Shown piece after piece: positions 1-7,609 of a stretch of 64,000 bases of DNA. Every line of letters begins with the position of its first letter. Position 1 is the stretch's first letter. The position numbers and the translations under genes are program-made. The notes beneath the pieces were generated by a model that saw nothing but the letters and a program-made list of their open reading frames with translations, was not told where the DNA came from and searched no databases. The DNA is from Anaerolineae bacterium. Lineage in GTDB: Bacteria > Chloroflexota > Anaerolineae > Promineifilales > Promineifilaceae. Location of the stretch: positions 108,989-172,988 of the forward strand of contig JAHDWK010000001.1 of the NCBI GenBank assembly GCA_023382655.1. The letters are read 5' to 3'.

Positions 1-201
1 AATATGATCCAGATGCCCATGCGTCAGCAGCACCTTGTTTAGCCGCTTGAAACCCAGGCCGCTGGTGAGAATTTGCCGCTGTGTGCCTTCGCCACAGTCC
101 AGCAAAAAGCGGTATTCCCGATGCAAAATGATATGCGCCGACAATCCTCGATGCACCGAAGGAGCTGAGGCCGATGTACCTAAAAAAACCAGTTCAAACA
201 T
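1..201 (-). CDS. rnz: Ribonuclease Z, N-terminal part (runs off the window)
   Basis: The first 67 codons of a metallo-beta-lactamase-fold nuclease that matures tRNA 3' ends. The frame opens [15 protein letters not shown], continues through [12 protein letters not shown], which is typical of RNase Z, and reaches the metal-binding motif HGHLDH at residues 61-66 just before the window edge. The start ATG is at 201. The rest of the gene lies outside, so completeness cannot be judged. Another MBL-fold hydrolase is possible, but the GTSAS and DCGEGTQ blocks favour RNase Z. Confidence 0.9.
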   Translation of the reverse strand, partial: MFELVFLGTSASAPSVHRGLSAHIILHREYRFLLDCGEGTQRQILTSGLGFKRLNKVLLTHGHLDHI

Positions 202-231
202 GGCGTAATTGTAGCGAGTAATTGAAAGGTG

Positions 232-1536
232 TCACTTCATCCCGTCGTCATGCCCTAGGCGTACCAAAGGCAGGTAGAACCAGAATTCTGCGGGTGTCGG
301 TGGCGTCACCGTGAGTGTGGCGGTGGCGGATGGGGTAGCGGTTGATGTAGCGGTTGGGGAAGGCGTTGCTGTGCTGGGCGTACCTGTGAATGTTGATGAC
401 GGCGATGGGGTAACGGTTTGGGTGGGGGTTGGCGTCATGGTGGATGTTGGCGTGGGGCTGGGCGTGGGCGTTACAGTGGGTGTCATGGTAGGGCTGGGGG
501 TAGGGGTGATGTTGGGGTCTGCTGCAAACCAGAGGCGAGTGGTCGTGTCATATTTGAAGAAGTCCAACAGTTGTTCGGCCACTTTCAACTCGCCACTGTC
601 GGAGGGGTGGGTGCAGTCCGCCACCATGTCTTCGGGCAGCCAGACACGGCCGTCTGAGCGGGGATTCAGGCCGTCAATCCACAAATAGGCGCTCCACGAG
701 AGCCAGGGCGCTACCACCGGCCCATTAGCGGGGTCATAATTCAGGTTGGGGTCGCCGCTGATCTGGTTTTCCAACATCCAGCGCACGGAAAAAGCGGTTT
801 CAAAGGCTGTCGGCTCCGGGCTGAGACCTTGCCAGTAGGTGTAGGAGCGGGTGCGGCTGGAATAATAGGCCAGGGTGGTGTTGGGGTAGCGGATTTTTAA
901 GTTACGGGCGATGGTTTCCAGGTCGCCTTGCAGTTCAATGGCTCTGCCGGGAAAAGGGCCGGGGCCGATGCGCGTCTGTTTGACCCAGGCGATCTGTACC
1001 TGTGCTGGGGTCAGACCGGCATCAGCCAGTCGTTGATCAACCACGTCCCAGGTGGGGGCGTTGGGGTCTGTCCAATCTGGGGCTGTTTCCCCTGGCTGCG
1101 CGCCATTGACAATGCTGACCTGTAGGTTCACCGCCGGGTCATCCTCGGCCAAGCGGATGAACTCAATGAATTCGGCCGCCGCGTTGGACATACCCACGGA
1201 AATCATAACGATACGGCCGTTGGGGTCAGGTTCGCCGGCTGCGTTCAGAGGTGTTATCTGCCCGGCAATGTTTACGCCAGCAGTTTCGTGGTCGTTTGGG
1301 CGCACGTTGACGCCACCAGGGTACAGACCGCCAATGTAGCCGGTTGGCGTGCCATCCAGGCGCACATATTCGTTTGCGCCCAGATCGTTAAGGGGTTGGC
1401 TCACGGGGATGAATTCCCCGGTGCAAAATGATTGTGCGTAAATAGGACGGGGCGCCGGACGCCAGGGGTAAAAGCAAAATAGGAGCAAGGTGAAGAAACT
1501 GAGCAAAAGAAGAAGCTGTTTGTTGGGCAAAGGCAT
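232..1536 (-). CDS. Secreted SGNH-hydrolase-like protein with Thr/Pro stalk
   Basis: A 434-residue exported protein. A hydrophobic signal segment covers about residues 7-25. The body has a GDS-like block SVGMSN (113-118) and a late DCTH block (307-310), matching the block I Ser and block V Asp/His of SGNH esterases. GDS is GMS here, so Ser117 would be the nucleophile. Residues 343-415 are almost entirely Thr, Pro, Ser and Ala, a disordered stalk, and the protein ends in FYLPLV plus a short tail. A second secreted protein in this window (48362-52561) ends similarly. It lies 33 nt downstream of the SH3b membrane protein and is probably co-transcribed. Substrate unknown; a sugar or peptidoglycan ester is a guess. 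Confidence 0.75.
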   Translation of the reverse strand: MPLPNKQLLLLLSFFTLLLFCFYPWRPAPRPIYAQSFCTGEFIPVSQPLNDLGANEYVRLDGTPTGYIGGLYPGGVNVRPNDHETAGVNIAGQITPLNAAGEPDPNGRIVMISVGMSNAAAEFIEFIRLAEDDPAVNLQVSIVNGAQPGETAPDWTDPNAPTWDVVDQRLADAGLTPAQVQIAWVKQTRIGPGPFPGRAIELQGDLETIARNLKIRYPNTTLAYYSSRTRSYTYWQGLSPEPTAFETAFSVRWMLENQISGDPNLNYDPANGPVVAPWLSWSAYLWIDGLNPRSDGRVWLPEDMVADCTHPSDSGELKVAEQLLDFFKYDTTTRLWFAADPNITPTPSPTMTPTVTPTPSPTPTSTMTPTPTQTVTPSPSSTFTGTPSTATPSPTATSTATPSATATLTVTPPTPAEFWFYLPLVRLGHDDGMK

Positions 1537-1569
1537 AGATTGTTCCCTAAAGTGATAGAGTGGGTGTTG

Positions 1570-2448
1570 TCAGGGCGTGGTGGTGGGCGTTGGGGGAATG
1601 TCGGTGATGGGCGACACGGCCGTCACATCACCCTCTACCAGTACCGACTCGGCAATCACCCAGCCGGAAAGGCCGTCTATACAACAAATTTGCAGCCAGC
1701 TTCCGTCTGGAACGCGGCCAATCACCGTAAATTCTTGCCCCTCGTCAACCAGGGCCAGGGCATCGTAAACAATTCCGGGGCCTTGCCGGACATTCAGGCG
1801 CAGGACATTGACGCGAACCTGGGCTGGGGGCACGGCCGTTGGCGGGGGCGAGGGTGTAAGGGCGCGTGGGGTAAAGGTGGCGGGCAACATGGGCGTGGGC
1901 GTTTGGGTGGCGGTAGGCGTTGTGGTGGGGACGGCCGTGTCTGTGGGCAAAACGGTGGTGGTCGGCGGTACGGCCGTGGCGGTGGGGCTGGCCCTGACGG
2001 AGGGGATGAGAGAAGGCACAATGGCCGCAACATCGTTCACCGCCGGTGTTGCCATTTGGCTAAAGGCCGTCATCTGCCCGCCGCCATTCACCCACCACAA
2101 ACCAATCCAGAAGCCGACCACGGCAAACAACAAGATAACGATGGAGCCCCATACCAACCGGTGTGACCGTGCCTTTTGCCCTTCCATGCCGGAAATTTCC
2201 GGTGGTAACGGCCCAGACTTCTGGCGTAGAAAGACCACACAGGCTTTATGATCGGTGGTGAGGCAGGTGGTTTGCTGGTAAGCGGTGTCTATCTCGTCAG
2301 CCGGTTTAGCCAAATGGCAAACGGCGCCCGTAACGGGAAAGAGTAACCGGGTTTGCGCGTCGTCGGCCATGCCAACATGAGGACAGCCATCATACACGGC
2401 CGTTGACCGAAAGGACGGTTTTGCAGGCTCAGAACTATTGATTATCAT
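1570..2448 (-). CDS. Membrane-anchored SH3b-domain protein with N-terminal four-Cys motif
   Basis: About 292 residues if the ATG at 2448 is used; an in-frame GTG lies at 2454, but the AGAGG box is better spaced for the ATG. The N-terminal cytoplasmic part carries four Cys (22, 44, 62, 70) with conserved-looking spacing and an FPVTGAVC segment. One transmembrane helix covers about 99-121. A Thr/Pro/Ala stalk follows, then a bacterial SH3 (type 3) domain at about 210-275 (NVRQGPGIVYDAL, SGWVI), a fold that usually binds cell-wall peptides. The C-terminus is again Thr/Pro rich. The Cys block may bind a metal or take part in redox; that is inference. Confidence 0.75.
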   Translation of the reverse strand: MIINSSEPAKPSFRSTAVYDGCPHVGMADDAQTRLLFPVTGAVCHLAKPADEIDTAYQQTTCLTTDHKACVVFLRQKSGPLPPEISGMEGQKARSHRLVWGSIVILLFAVVGFWIGLWWVNGGGQMTAFSQMATPAVNDVAAIVPSLIPSVRASPTATAVPPTTTVLPTDTAVPTTTPTATQTPTPMLPATFTPRALTPSPPPTAVPPAQVRVNVLRLNVRQGPGIVYDALALVDEGQEFTVIGRVPDGSWLQICCIDGLSGWVIAESVLVEGDVTAVSPITDIPPTPTTTP

Positions 2449-2602
2449 ACACACAACCTCTTGCGTGAGCAGATTATATCAGCAATTGGCGGGTAAGAAG
2501 GGATAATGGGGTATGAAGATAGACGGGTATGCTTCAATGCGCCCACCAGCTTCTACCCATGTTGAGGCGCCTTGTCACAAATGTGGGGCAGGTGGTGTTT
2601 AG

Positions 2603-3211
2603 ATGGTTGACGTGAACAGTTCGGAATCGGAAAAGGATACGGCCGTGACTGCATTGTCTGATAATCTGTTATTGGAGCGCATCAGCCAGGGAGATACGGC
2701 TTCGTTTGAAGCCGTTTTTTATACGCATTACGACCGGGTATATGGTTTGCTGTTCCGGCTGCTGGGCAACCGGGCTGAAGCGGAAGATTTGACCCAGGAG
2801 GTGTTTTTACAACTGCATCACCATGCTTTCCGCCGTCGCCTTTTTAACTTGCAACGAGAGCATAACATTGGCGCCTGGTTGTACCGCACGGCAACCAATA
2901 GGGGGTACAACGCCATTCGTGGTCGCCAGCGTCGCTGGCAGCGCAACCTGATCCTGGTGCCAGACCCGGCCGGCAGCCCCGGGGTAGACAAAGAGGTGGA
3001 GCAGCGAGAACAGGCAACGGCCGTGCGCCGCGCCCTCGCCCGCCTGCCCCAACGCCAGACCCAACTCTTGCTCATGCGGCAAATGGGTTTTAGTTATGAA
3101 GAATGTGCCCAGGCGTGTGGGGTGGCGCCTGGCTCGGTGGGCACATTACTGGCGCGGGCCACCAAAGCGTTTAAACAAGTATATGAAGAAGAGAGCGGGG
3201 TGAGTCAGTAG
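2603..3211 (+). CDS. ECF-type RNA polymerase sigma factor
   Basis: A 202-residue sigma-70 family protein. Region 2 covers about residues 38-105 (YDRVYGLLFRLLGN then AEDLTQEVFLQLHHH), and region 4 about 140-195 contains the helix-turn-helix (YEECAQACGVAPGSVGTLLARA). The size and lack of regions 1 and 3 fit the extracytoplasmic-function group. The stop is nine bases from the start of the next gene, a membrane protein that probably acts as its regulator. It is transcribed divergently from the SH3b gene, so the 150 nt between them should hold both promoters; I could not assign one confidently. Confidence 0.93.
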   Translation: MVDVNSSESEKDTAVTALSDNLLLERISQGDTASFEAVFYTHYDRVYGLLFRLLGNRAEAEDLTQEVFLQLHHHAFRRRLFNLQREHNIGAWLYRTATNRGYNAIRGRQRRWQRNLILVPDPAGSPGVDKEVEQREQATAVRRALARLPQRQTQLLLMRQMGFSYEECAQACGVAPGSVGTLLARATKAFKQVYEEESGVSQ

Positions 3212-3220
3212 GGGCAGAAT

Positions 3221-4204
3221 ATGGATGAGATGGATAAAGATACACAGGAGTTACTGGCCTTGTTGGCGCCGGGTACGGAGGATGAACCACAACCTGCTTC
3301 GCTGGCGCTGGCGCAGGTGCGGCAAAAGGTAGCCGCCACAGAAAAGAATACCTGGGCTGACCGTCTGCAACACTTTTTACTGACCCCAGGCCGCCGGTAT
3401 GCGGCAGCGGGTGTATTGGCGGCGCTACTGTTGATGGTTGCTTTCAGTTTTCCCACCGTGCGGGCGGCAGCCGGTGAGTTCTTGAGCCTGTTTCGGGTAC
3501 AGAATTTTGCGGCCGTTACCATTTCGCCTGAACAGATTGCGCTACTAAACAAAGTCGCCCGGGAAGGGTTAACGCCGGGCAAAGTAGAGATTTTGGCTGA
3601 TCCCGGTCAACTGACGCCGGTGGATTCATTAAGAACGGCGGCGGTGCGGGCGGGGATGGCCTCGGTGCGTACTATTGGTGAATTGGGTGAACCAACGGCC
3701 GTGTACGTTTCCGCACCGGGCAGTGGCCGGCTGACCATTGATCTGGCCGGGGCGCGGGGCATTCTGGAGGCGGTGGGGGCAGACCCGCTGCTGTTGCCGG
3801 ACAATCTGGATGGGGCGCAGGTGAATGTGGCTGTTTTTGCCGGGGTTGCTCAGCAATGGCAGGATGTCCATTTTCTGCAAAGCGCCAGTCCATTGGTGGA
3901 GTACCCGGAAGGTCTGGACACGGCCGTGTTGGGGCAGGCGCTCTTGCAATTGTTGGGGCTGGAGGCAGCAGAAGCCGCGCGGCTGGCGCAAGAAATTGAT
4001 TGGACCAGCACCCTGTTGCTGCCCATTCCCCAAGACATCGCCAGTTACCAGGAGGTGACGGTGGATGGCGTCAGTGGTATGGCAGTCAGTGATCTGGACG
4101 GCCGTGCCGCCACCATCATCTGGCAAAAAGAGGGCGTCATTTACACCCTCTTTGGCGACCGCAGCGCTGCCGATTTGCTGGCGCTGACAAACTCCCTCGA
4201 GTAG
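3221..4204 (+). CDS. Membrane-anchored anti-sigma/DUF4367-like protein
   Basis: A 327-residue protein. An acidic cytoplasmic N-terminus (about 1-55) is followed by one transmembrane helix (about 60-78, AAAGVLAALLLMVAFSF) and a long extracytoplasmic region. Its last 60 residues (GVSGMAVSDLDGRAATIIWQ, then GVIYTLFGDRSAADLLALTN) look like the DUF4367 domain seen in regulators paired with ECF sigma factors. No zinc-binding HxxxCxxC motif was seen, so the sigma contact would differ from ZAS anti-sigma factors. Position nine bases after the sigma gene is the main reason to call it the cognate regulator. Confidence 0.75.
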   Translation: MDEMDKDTQELLALLAPGTEDEPQPASLALAQVRQKVAATEKNTWADRLQHFLLTPGRRYAAAGVLAALLLMVAFSFPTVRAAAGEFLSLFRVQNFAAVTISPEQIALLNKVAREGLTPGKVEILADPGQLTPVDSLRTAAVRAGMASVRTIGELGEPTAVYVSAPGSGRLTIDLAGARGILEAVGADPLLLPDNLDGAQVNVAVFAGVAQQWQDVHFLQSASPLVEYPEGLDTAVLGQALLQLLGLEAAEAARLAQEIDWTSTLLLPIPQDIASYQEVTVDGVSGMAVSDLDGRAATIIWQKEGVIYTLFGDRSAADLLALTNSLE

Positions 4205-4257
4205 TGGGCATTAAAACATCTCTTGTGCCTGGTGAGTGAACAGGGAGAGGTGGAGCG

Positions 4258-4752
4258 TTACACGGCCGTCAGCACGGCCGTACAAAACAAAATCAGCACC
4301 GCACAGGCCAGATTGAGCCACAATAACCGGTTTTCGCGGCGGGCCAGTTTTATCTGCTCCGTTTGCGCCAGTTGTGGTTTCTTGGCCGCGAGTACGGCCG
4401 TGCGCTCCACCGCCGGGAAGTAGCCAAACTGCCAGTAGGCCGCCACCGTCATTACCACCAAAAAGAGCAGATGTTTTACCAACATCGCCCAGGCCCAGAC
4501 GCCGTCAAATACCAAAAAACCGTTGTAATTACTATCGTTGGTCATCTGCACAAAGCCGGTGATCAGCAACAGCATCAGGCTCAGATTGGCCCAGGGCAGC
4601 AGCCGTTTTTGCAGCGCCAGCCAGCTATTATCAGCCAATTGTTGCTGGCGAAAGGCGGGCACGGCCGTTGCGGCCATCACCACCACCCCCACCAGCCACA
4701 CGGCCGTAGCCAGTAAATGTATCCAGTAAGAGAAAACGAGAATCCAGAACAT
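4258..4752 (-). CDS. Four-helix membrane protein, CopD-like
   Basis: A 164-residue integral membrane protein with about four helices, starting IHLLATAVWLVGVVVMAA, with further segments LMLLLITGFVQM, VKHLLFLVVMTVAAYW and LNLACAVLILFCTAV. The His-containing first helix and the MLVKHLLFLVVM helix resemble the CopD/DUF2269-type copper-resistance membrane fold. I place the start at the ATG at 4752; the 16 codons available upstream come from the repetitive linker next to it and are unlikely to be translated. Metal specificity cannot be read from the sequence. Confidence 0.7.
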   Translation of the reverse strand: MFWILVFSYWIHLLATAVWLVGVVVMAATAVPAFRQQQLADNSWLALQKRLLPWANLSLMLLLITGFVQMTNDSNYNGFLVFDGVWAWAMLVKHLLFLVVMTVAAYWQFGYFPAVERTAVLAAKKPQLAQTEQIKLARRENRLLWLNLACAVLILFCTAVLTAV

Positions 4753-4817
4753 AAGTGAACAGTGAGCAGTGAGCAGTAAGCGGTGAACAGTTCTGCTCAC
4801 TGCTTACTGCCTACTGC
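4753..4817. repeat. Near-tandem GTGAGCAGT words forming an inverted repeat
   Basis: The linker consists of slightly varied copies of GTGAGCAGT followed by their reverse complement (CTCACTGCTTACTGCC), so the whole linker can fold back on itself. The same word family recurs near 37355-37380 and 48219-48262. It separates two co-oriented genes and could act as a transcript-processing or termination structure. No T tract was noted. Confidence 0.7.
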
Positions 4818-6044
4818 TCACTTCTCCATCACCCGCAGCGCTTCATACGCCGGGCGGGGCGTGCCATCCGGTAAAATGATTGACCACCAGTATTGTTCGT
4901 GCTGCTCCGGCTGCCAGTCGGCGTCGGCCATATAAATCGTGGTCATCAGGCCAATCCAGGGCTGCCAATGCTCTCTGGCCCATTGGTATGCGCCCGTCAG
5001 ATAATCCGCCTGCTGCGCCTCTGTCACGCCATGCCAGGTATAGGTGGGGTGGAACTCTTGCCGCACCATCCAGCCCATCTCCAGCAGCGCCACCTGCTTG
5101 GCCTCATCGCCATTCGCTACCATGATCGCCCGCATATCTTCCACATGGCGGAACACAAACCAACGGCCGTTACCCCACCCATTTCCCTCAATCTCCGCCT
5201 CATCCGGAGACGTTTCTGGCGGCGCTTTGTAGCCGGGCGCATTCAGCCCCAACACATCAAAATAAGCCGCCGCGCCCGCGTCATACATCCCCTGCAAAAA
5301 GTCGGCATCTGGCATCGCATCAGGCGGCTGTGTGCCCGTCGGCGCTAACCCGGCCGAAATCACAATCGCCGCCGGGTCAGCCGCCTTAATGCCCTTATAA
5401 CACGTTTGCAGCAGCGCCGTATACTCGACCGGGTTCGGCGGTTGGTCGCCCCACTCCCGGCTTAGATTTGGCTCGTTCCACACCTGGTAAGCATGAATCT
5501 GCCCCTTGTACCGTTCCGCCAATGTATGGCAAAAATCGCCAAAATCCTGGTAGTTCACCGGCGGCTGGTTGGCGCGGATCAGTTCATCTGGCAGCGCCCG
5601 CACCGACCAGAGCGGTTGGTGATCCAGGCGTACCAATAGCTTCAGCCCGGCCTCATTCACCTGGGCCACAATCCGATCCGTGCGATACCAGTCATATTCC
5701 CCTTTGGCGTTGCCCTCAATGTCGCGCCAGGGAAAATTTTGTTTTACCCAGCCAAAACCCATCGCCTGAGTCATTTCCAGATCACGCGGCAGCACGTCAT
5801 CCACATGCCACCATTGGGAGAGATGCACGCCATACTCCGGTGATTGAAAGACGTGCCCGGTGGGCAGCCCTGGTGCGGGTGAAGGCACGGGGGTGTTGTT
5901 GATGGTGAGATTAGGTGGGGGGAGTGTGGGGGGCACGGCCGTAGCCGTTTTTGTTGCTGTGGGAGATGGCACACTGGTCGGTTGCACTTCGGTCGCGCAA
6001 CCGGCCAGTAACCATAAAAAACAAAGGGCTAAAACATGACGCAT
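4818..6044 (-). CDS. Lipoprotein glycoside hydrolase-like protein (clan GH-A type barrel)
   Basis: A 408-residue lipoprotein. The signal peptide ends in the lipobox LLAGC (Cys16), followed by a Thr/Pro linker to about residue 65 and a TIM-barrel-like domain. The motif QVWNEPN places a likely acid/base Glu at 191, and LLEMGW a likely nucleophile Glu at 322, matching the two glutamates of clan GH-A enzymes (GH5, GH39 and relatives). It is the last of three tandem paralogues on this strand. The sugar target is unknown. A non-catalytic role is possible but unlikely with both Glu present. Confidence 0.8.
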   Translation of the reverse strand: MRHVLALCFLWLLAGCATEVQPTSVPSPTATKTATAVPPTLPPPNLTINNTPVPSPAPGLPTGHVFQSPEYGVHLSQWWHVDDVLPRDLEMTQAMGFGWVKQNFPWRDIEGNAKGEYDWYRTDRIVAQVNEAGLKLLVRLDHQPLWSVRALPDELIRANQPPVNYQDFGDFCHTLAERYKGQIHAYQVWNEPNLSREWGDQPPNPVEYTALLQTCYKGIKAADPAAIVISAGLAPTGTQPPDAMPDADFLQGMYDAGAAAYFDVLGLNAPGYKAPPETSPDEAEIEGNGWGNGRWFVFRHVEDMRAIMVANGDEAKQVALLEMGWMVRQEFHPTYTWHGVTEAQQADYLTGAYQWAREHWQPWIGLMTTIYMADADWQPEQHEQYWWSIILPDGTPRPAYEALRVMEK

Positions 6045-6066
6045 TGCTTGTTAGCGGTACGATGTG

Positions 6067-6099
6067 AGGTGCGCCGCACTTTGGAAGTGCGACGCACCT
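6067..6099. repeat. 33-nt hairpin element (15-3-15), copy 1
   Basis: Arms AGGTGCGCCGCACTT and AAGTGCGACGCACCT flank the loop TGG, with a single mismatch in 15 pairs. It sits between two glycosidase paralogues. Four other elements in this window share the 15-3-15 architecture. Confidence 0.85.
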
Positions 6100-6109
6100 A
6101 TGTCTAAAT

Positions 6110-7429
6110 CTAATCGGATTTATCCATTTCCGCCACTGCGCCAAAGGCCGGGCGCGGCACACCATTCGTATCCACAATGCTGTAAGGTACGGGATCATCG
6201 GTGGGGCCGCTTCCCTTATTGCCAAAGTCAAAATTGAACAAGAACGTCAACCAGACATCCCCCGAATCGTGCATTTGTTGGAAGGCCTGGGTAATGTACT
6301 GCGCTTGCTCGGCCAGCGTATTATCATAGGCAAACTCAAAACCGGTGGGGGCAACATCATACCCCTCGGCGCTGGCCCAGCCAAACTCGGTCACACATAG
6401 CTTCGCATTGGGATCAATGGCCTGAATCTTCTGGGCGTAGGTGTCTAGTGTCGTCTTAAAACTCCAACTGTGGTGTGGATTGTCAAAGGGGCCACGGAAT
6501 TGAGCCGTCGCTGCCTCAGCTGAGCTGCCGGCCTGGTCAAAAGCCACATCCGGGCCGATGTTATAGCCATTGTGATGCACCCCCACGCAATCGGCATAAT
6601 TCAACATCCCGGCAGCCAATGCCCGATCCAGCCAGACAAAATCATCGGCGCAGGTCACGCCATCGTTACAGCCAGTAGGGGCCAGCGCCCCGCTGATAAC
6701 GATGATGTTGGGGTCAGCCGCTTTGATGGCGTCATGCGCCACTTGCAGGAAACGCACATAATCTTCTGGGTTAACGCCATTAGCCGTCGCCCATTCTCGA
6801 TCCAGATTCTGCTCGTTCCACACCTCAATAGCCCCAATTTTGCCGGGATAGCGGTTGATTAATTCTGTCAGGAAGCGGGCATATTCGCCGTAATCGTCCG
6901 GCGGCCCATTCTCGCCGCCCGCTGCTCGCGTCCAGGCCGGTGCGCCCACCACACTGAGCATCAGGTTCACGTCGTTTTTCGCCGCTTCGTCTACTATGGC
7001 ATCGTAGAAAAACCATTGCCCCGCATCCGGTGAGGGATGAATGAGCCACCATTGAATCTGGACTTTGATCCAGTCTAAGCCTAATTGACCACGCACGGCC
7101 TGCATAGTCTGAGAAGCATCCCCTACGGTGGCATTGCCGTGTATCTGTACGCCATAACCAAATTTATCGGCGGGCCACGGCCGTATAATGTTGGGCACGG
7201 CCGTTGGTGCACTTTCTACCACGGCCGGAGCGCTCTCTCCTTCACCGGCAACCGATACCGCCGGCGGCGGCAGCGTGGGGGTGCTGACTTCTGGCGCTAA
7301 GGTCGGCGAGGCCACAGCGGCCGGCTGATCGGCGGCTGTTTCCGCTACCGGTTCCGCCTCACCGCCACCACAAGCCGTCATGACCAGCATCAGACCAATT
7401 AGAATGATAAAAATCTTCCATATCTTCAT
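6110..7429 (-). CDS. Lipoprotein glycoside hydrolase-like protein, second paralogue
   Basis: A 439-residue lipoprotein (signal ending VMTAC, Cys20), with a Pro/Ala/Glu-rich spacer to about residue 85 and a catalytic-looking barrel. IEVWNEQN puts the acid/base Glu at 206 and CVTEFGW the nucleophile Glu at 348. The segment between (AADPNIIVISGALAPTG) closely matches both neighbours. A good ribosome site (AGAGGTGAG) precedes the ATG at 7429. The three paralogues share direction and are separated only by hairpin and word repeats. Predicted role: outer-surface sugar cleavage or binding, perhaps on exopolysaccharide; substrate not determinable. Confidence 0.8.
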   Translation of the reverse strand: MKIWKIFIILIGLMLVMTACGGGEAEPVAETAADQPAAVASPTLAPEVSTPTLPPPAVSVAGEGESAPAVVESAPTAVPNIIRPWPADKFGYGVQIHGNATVGDASQTMQAVRGQLGLDWIKVQIQWWLIHPSPDAGQWFFYDAIVDEAAKNDVNLMLSVVGAPAWTRAAGGENGPPDDYGEYARFLTELINRYPGKIGAIEVWNEQNLDREWATANGVNPEDYVRFLQVAHDAIKAADPNIIVISGALAPTGCNDGVTCADDFVWLDRALAAGMLNYADCVGVHHNGYNIGPDVAFDQAGSSAEAATAQFRGPFDNPHHSWSFKTTLDTYAQKIQAIDPNAKLCVTEFGWASAEGYDVAPTGFEFAYDNTLAEQAQYITQAFQQMHDSGDVWLTFLFNFDFGNKGSGPTDDPVPYSIVDTNGVPRPAFGAVAEMDKSD

Positions 7430-7447
7430 ATCTCACCTCTTCACTCC

Positions 7448-7480
7448 AGATCTGACAGGTTTGAAAAACCTGTCAGATCT
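7448..7480. repeat. 33-nt hairpin element (15-3-15), copy 2
   Basis: A perfect 15-pair stem, AGATCTGACAGGTTT with its exact reverse complement, around a GAA loop. It lies just upstream of the second glycosidase lipoprotein start. Confidence 0.9.
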
Positions 7481-7576
7481 ATTTGTTCAAAATAAAAGGC
7501 GCATTCGGTTCCCCCAAATGCGCCCTGTTTCGGTAATCGGTTTTCAGTGACTGGTAACGGCCGTTAGACGACCACA

Positions 7577-7607
7577 ACCGATTACGGATTACCGATTACG
7601 GATTACC
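7577..7607. repeat. ATTACGGATTACC word repeat
   Basis: ACCGATTACGGATT is directly repeated with no spacer. Closely related words occur at 35018-35050 and 37197-37215. It lies just 3' of the 1027-residue glycosidase gene. Confidence 0.75.
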
Positions 7608-7609
7608 AG

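Noticed and set aside
311..688. Val/Gly-rich plus-strand frame opposite the Thr/Pro stalk of the SGNH-like protein
   Set aside because: It is the mirror image of the repetitive stalk codons and has no independent support.
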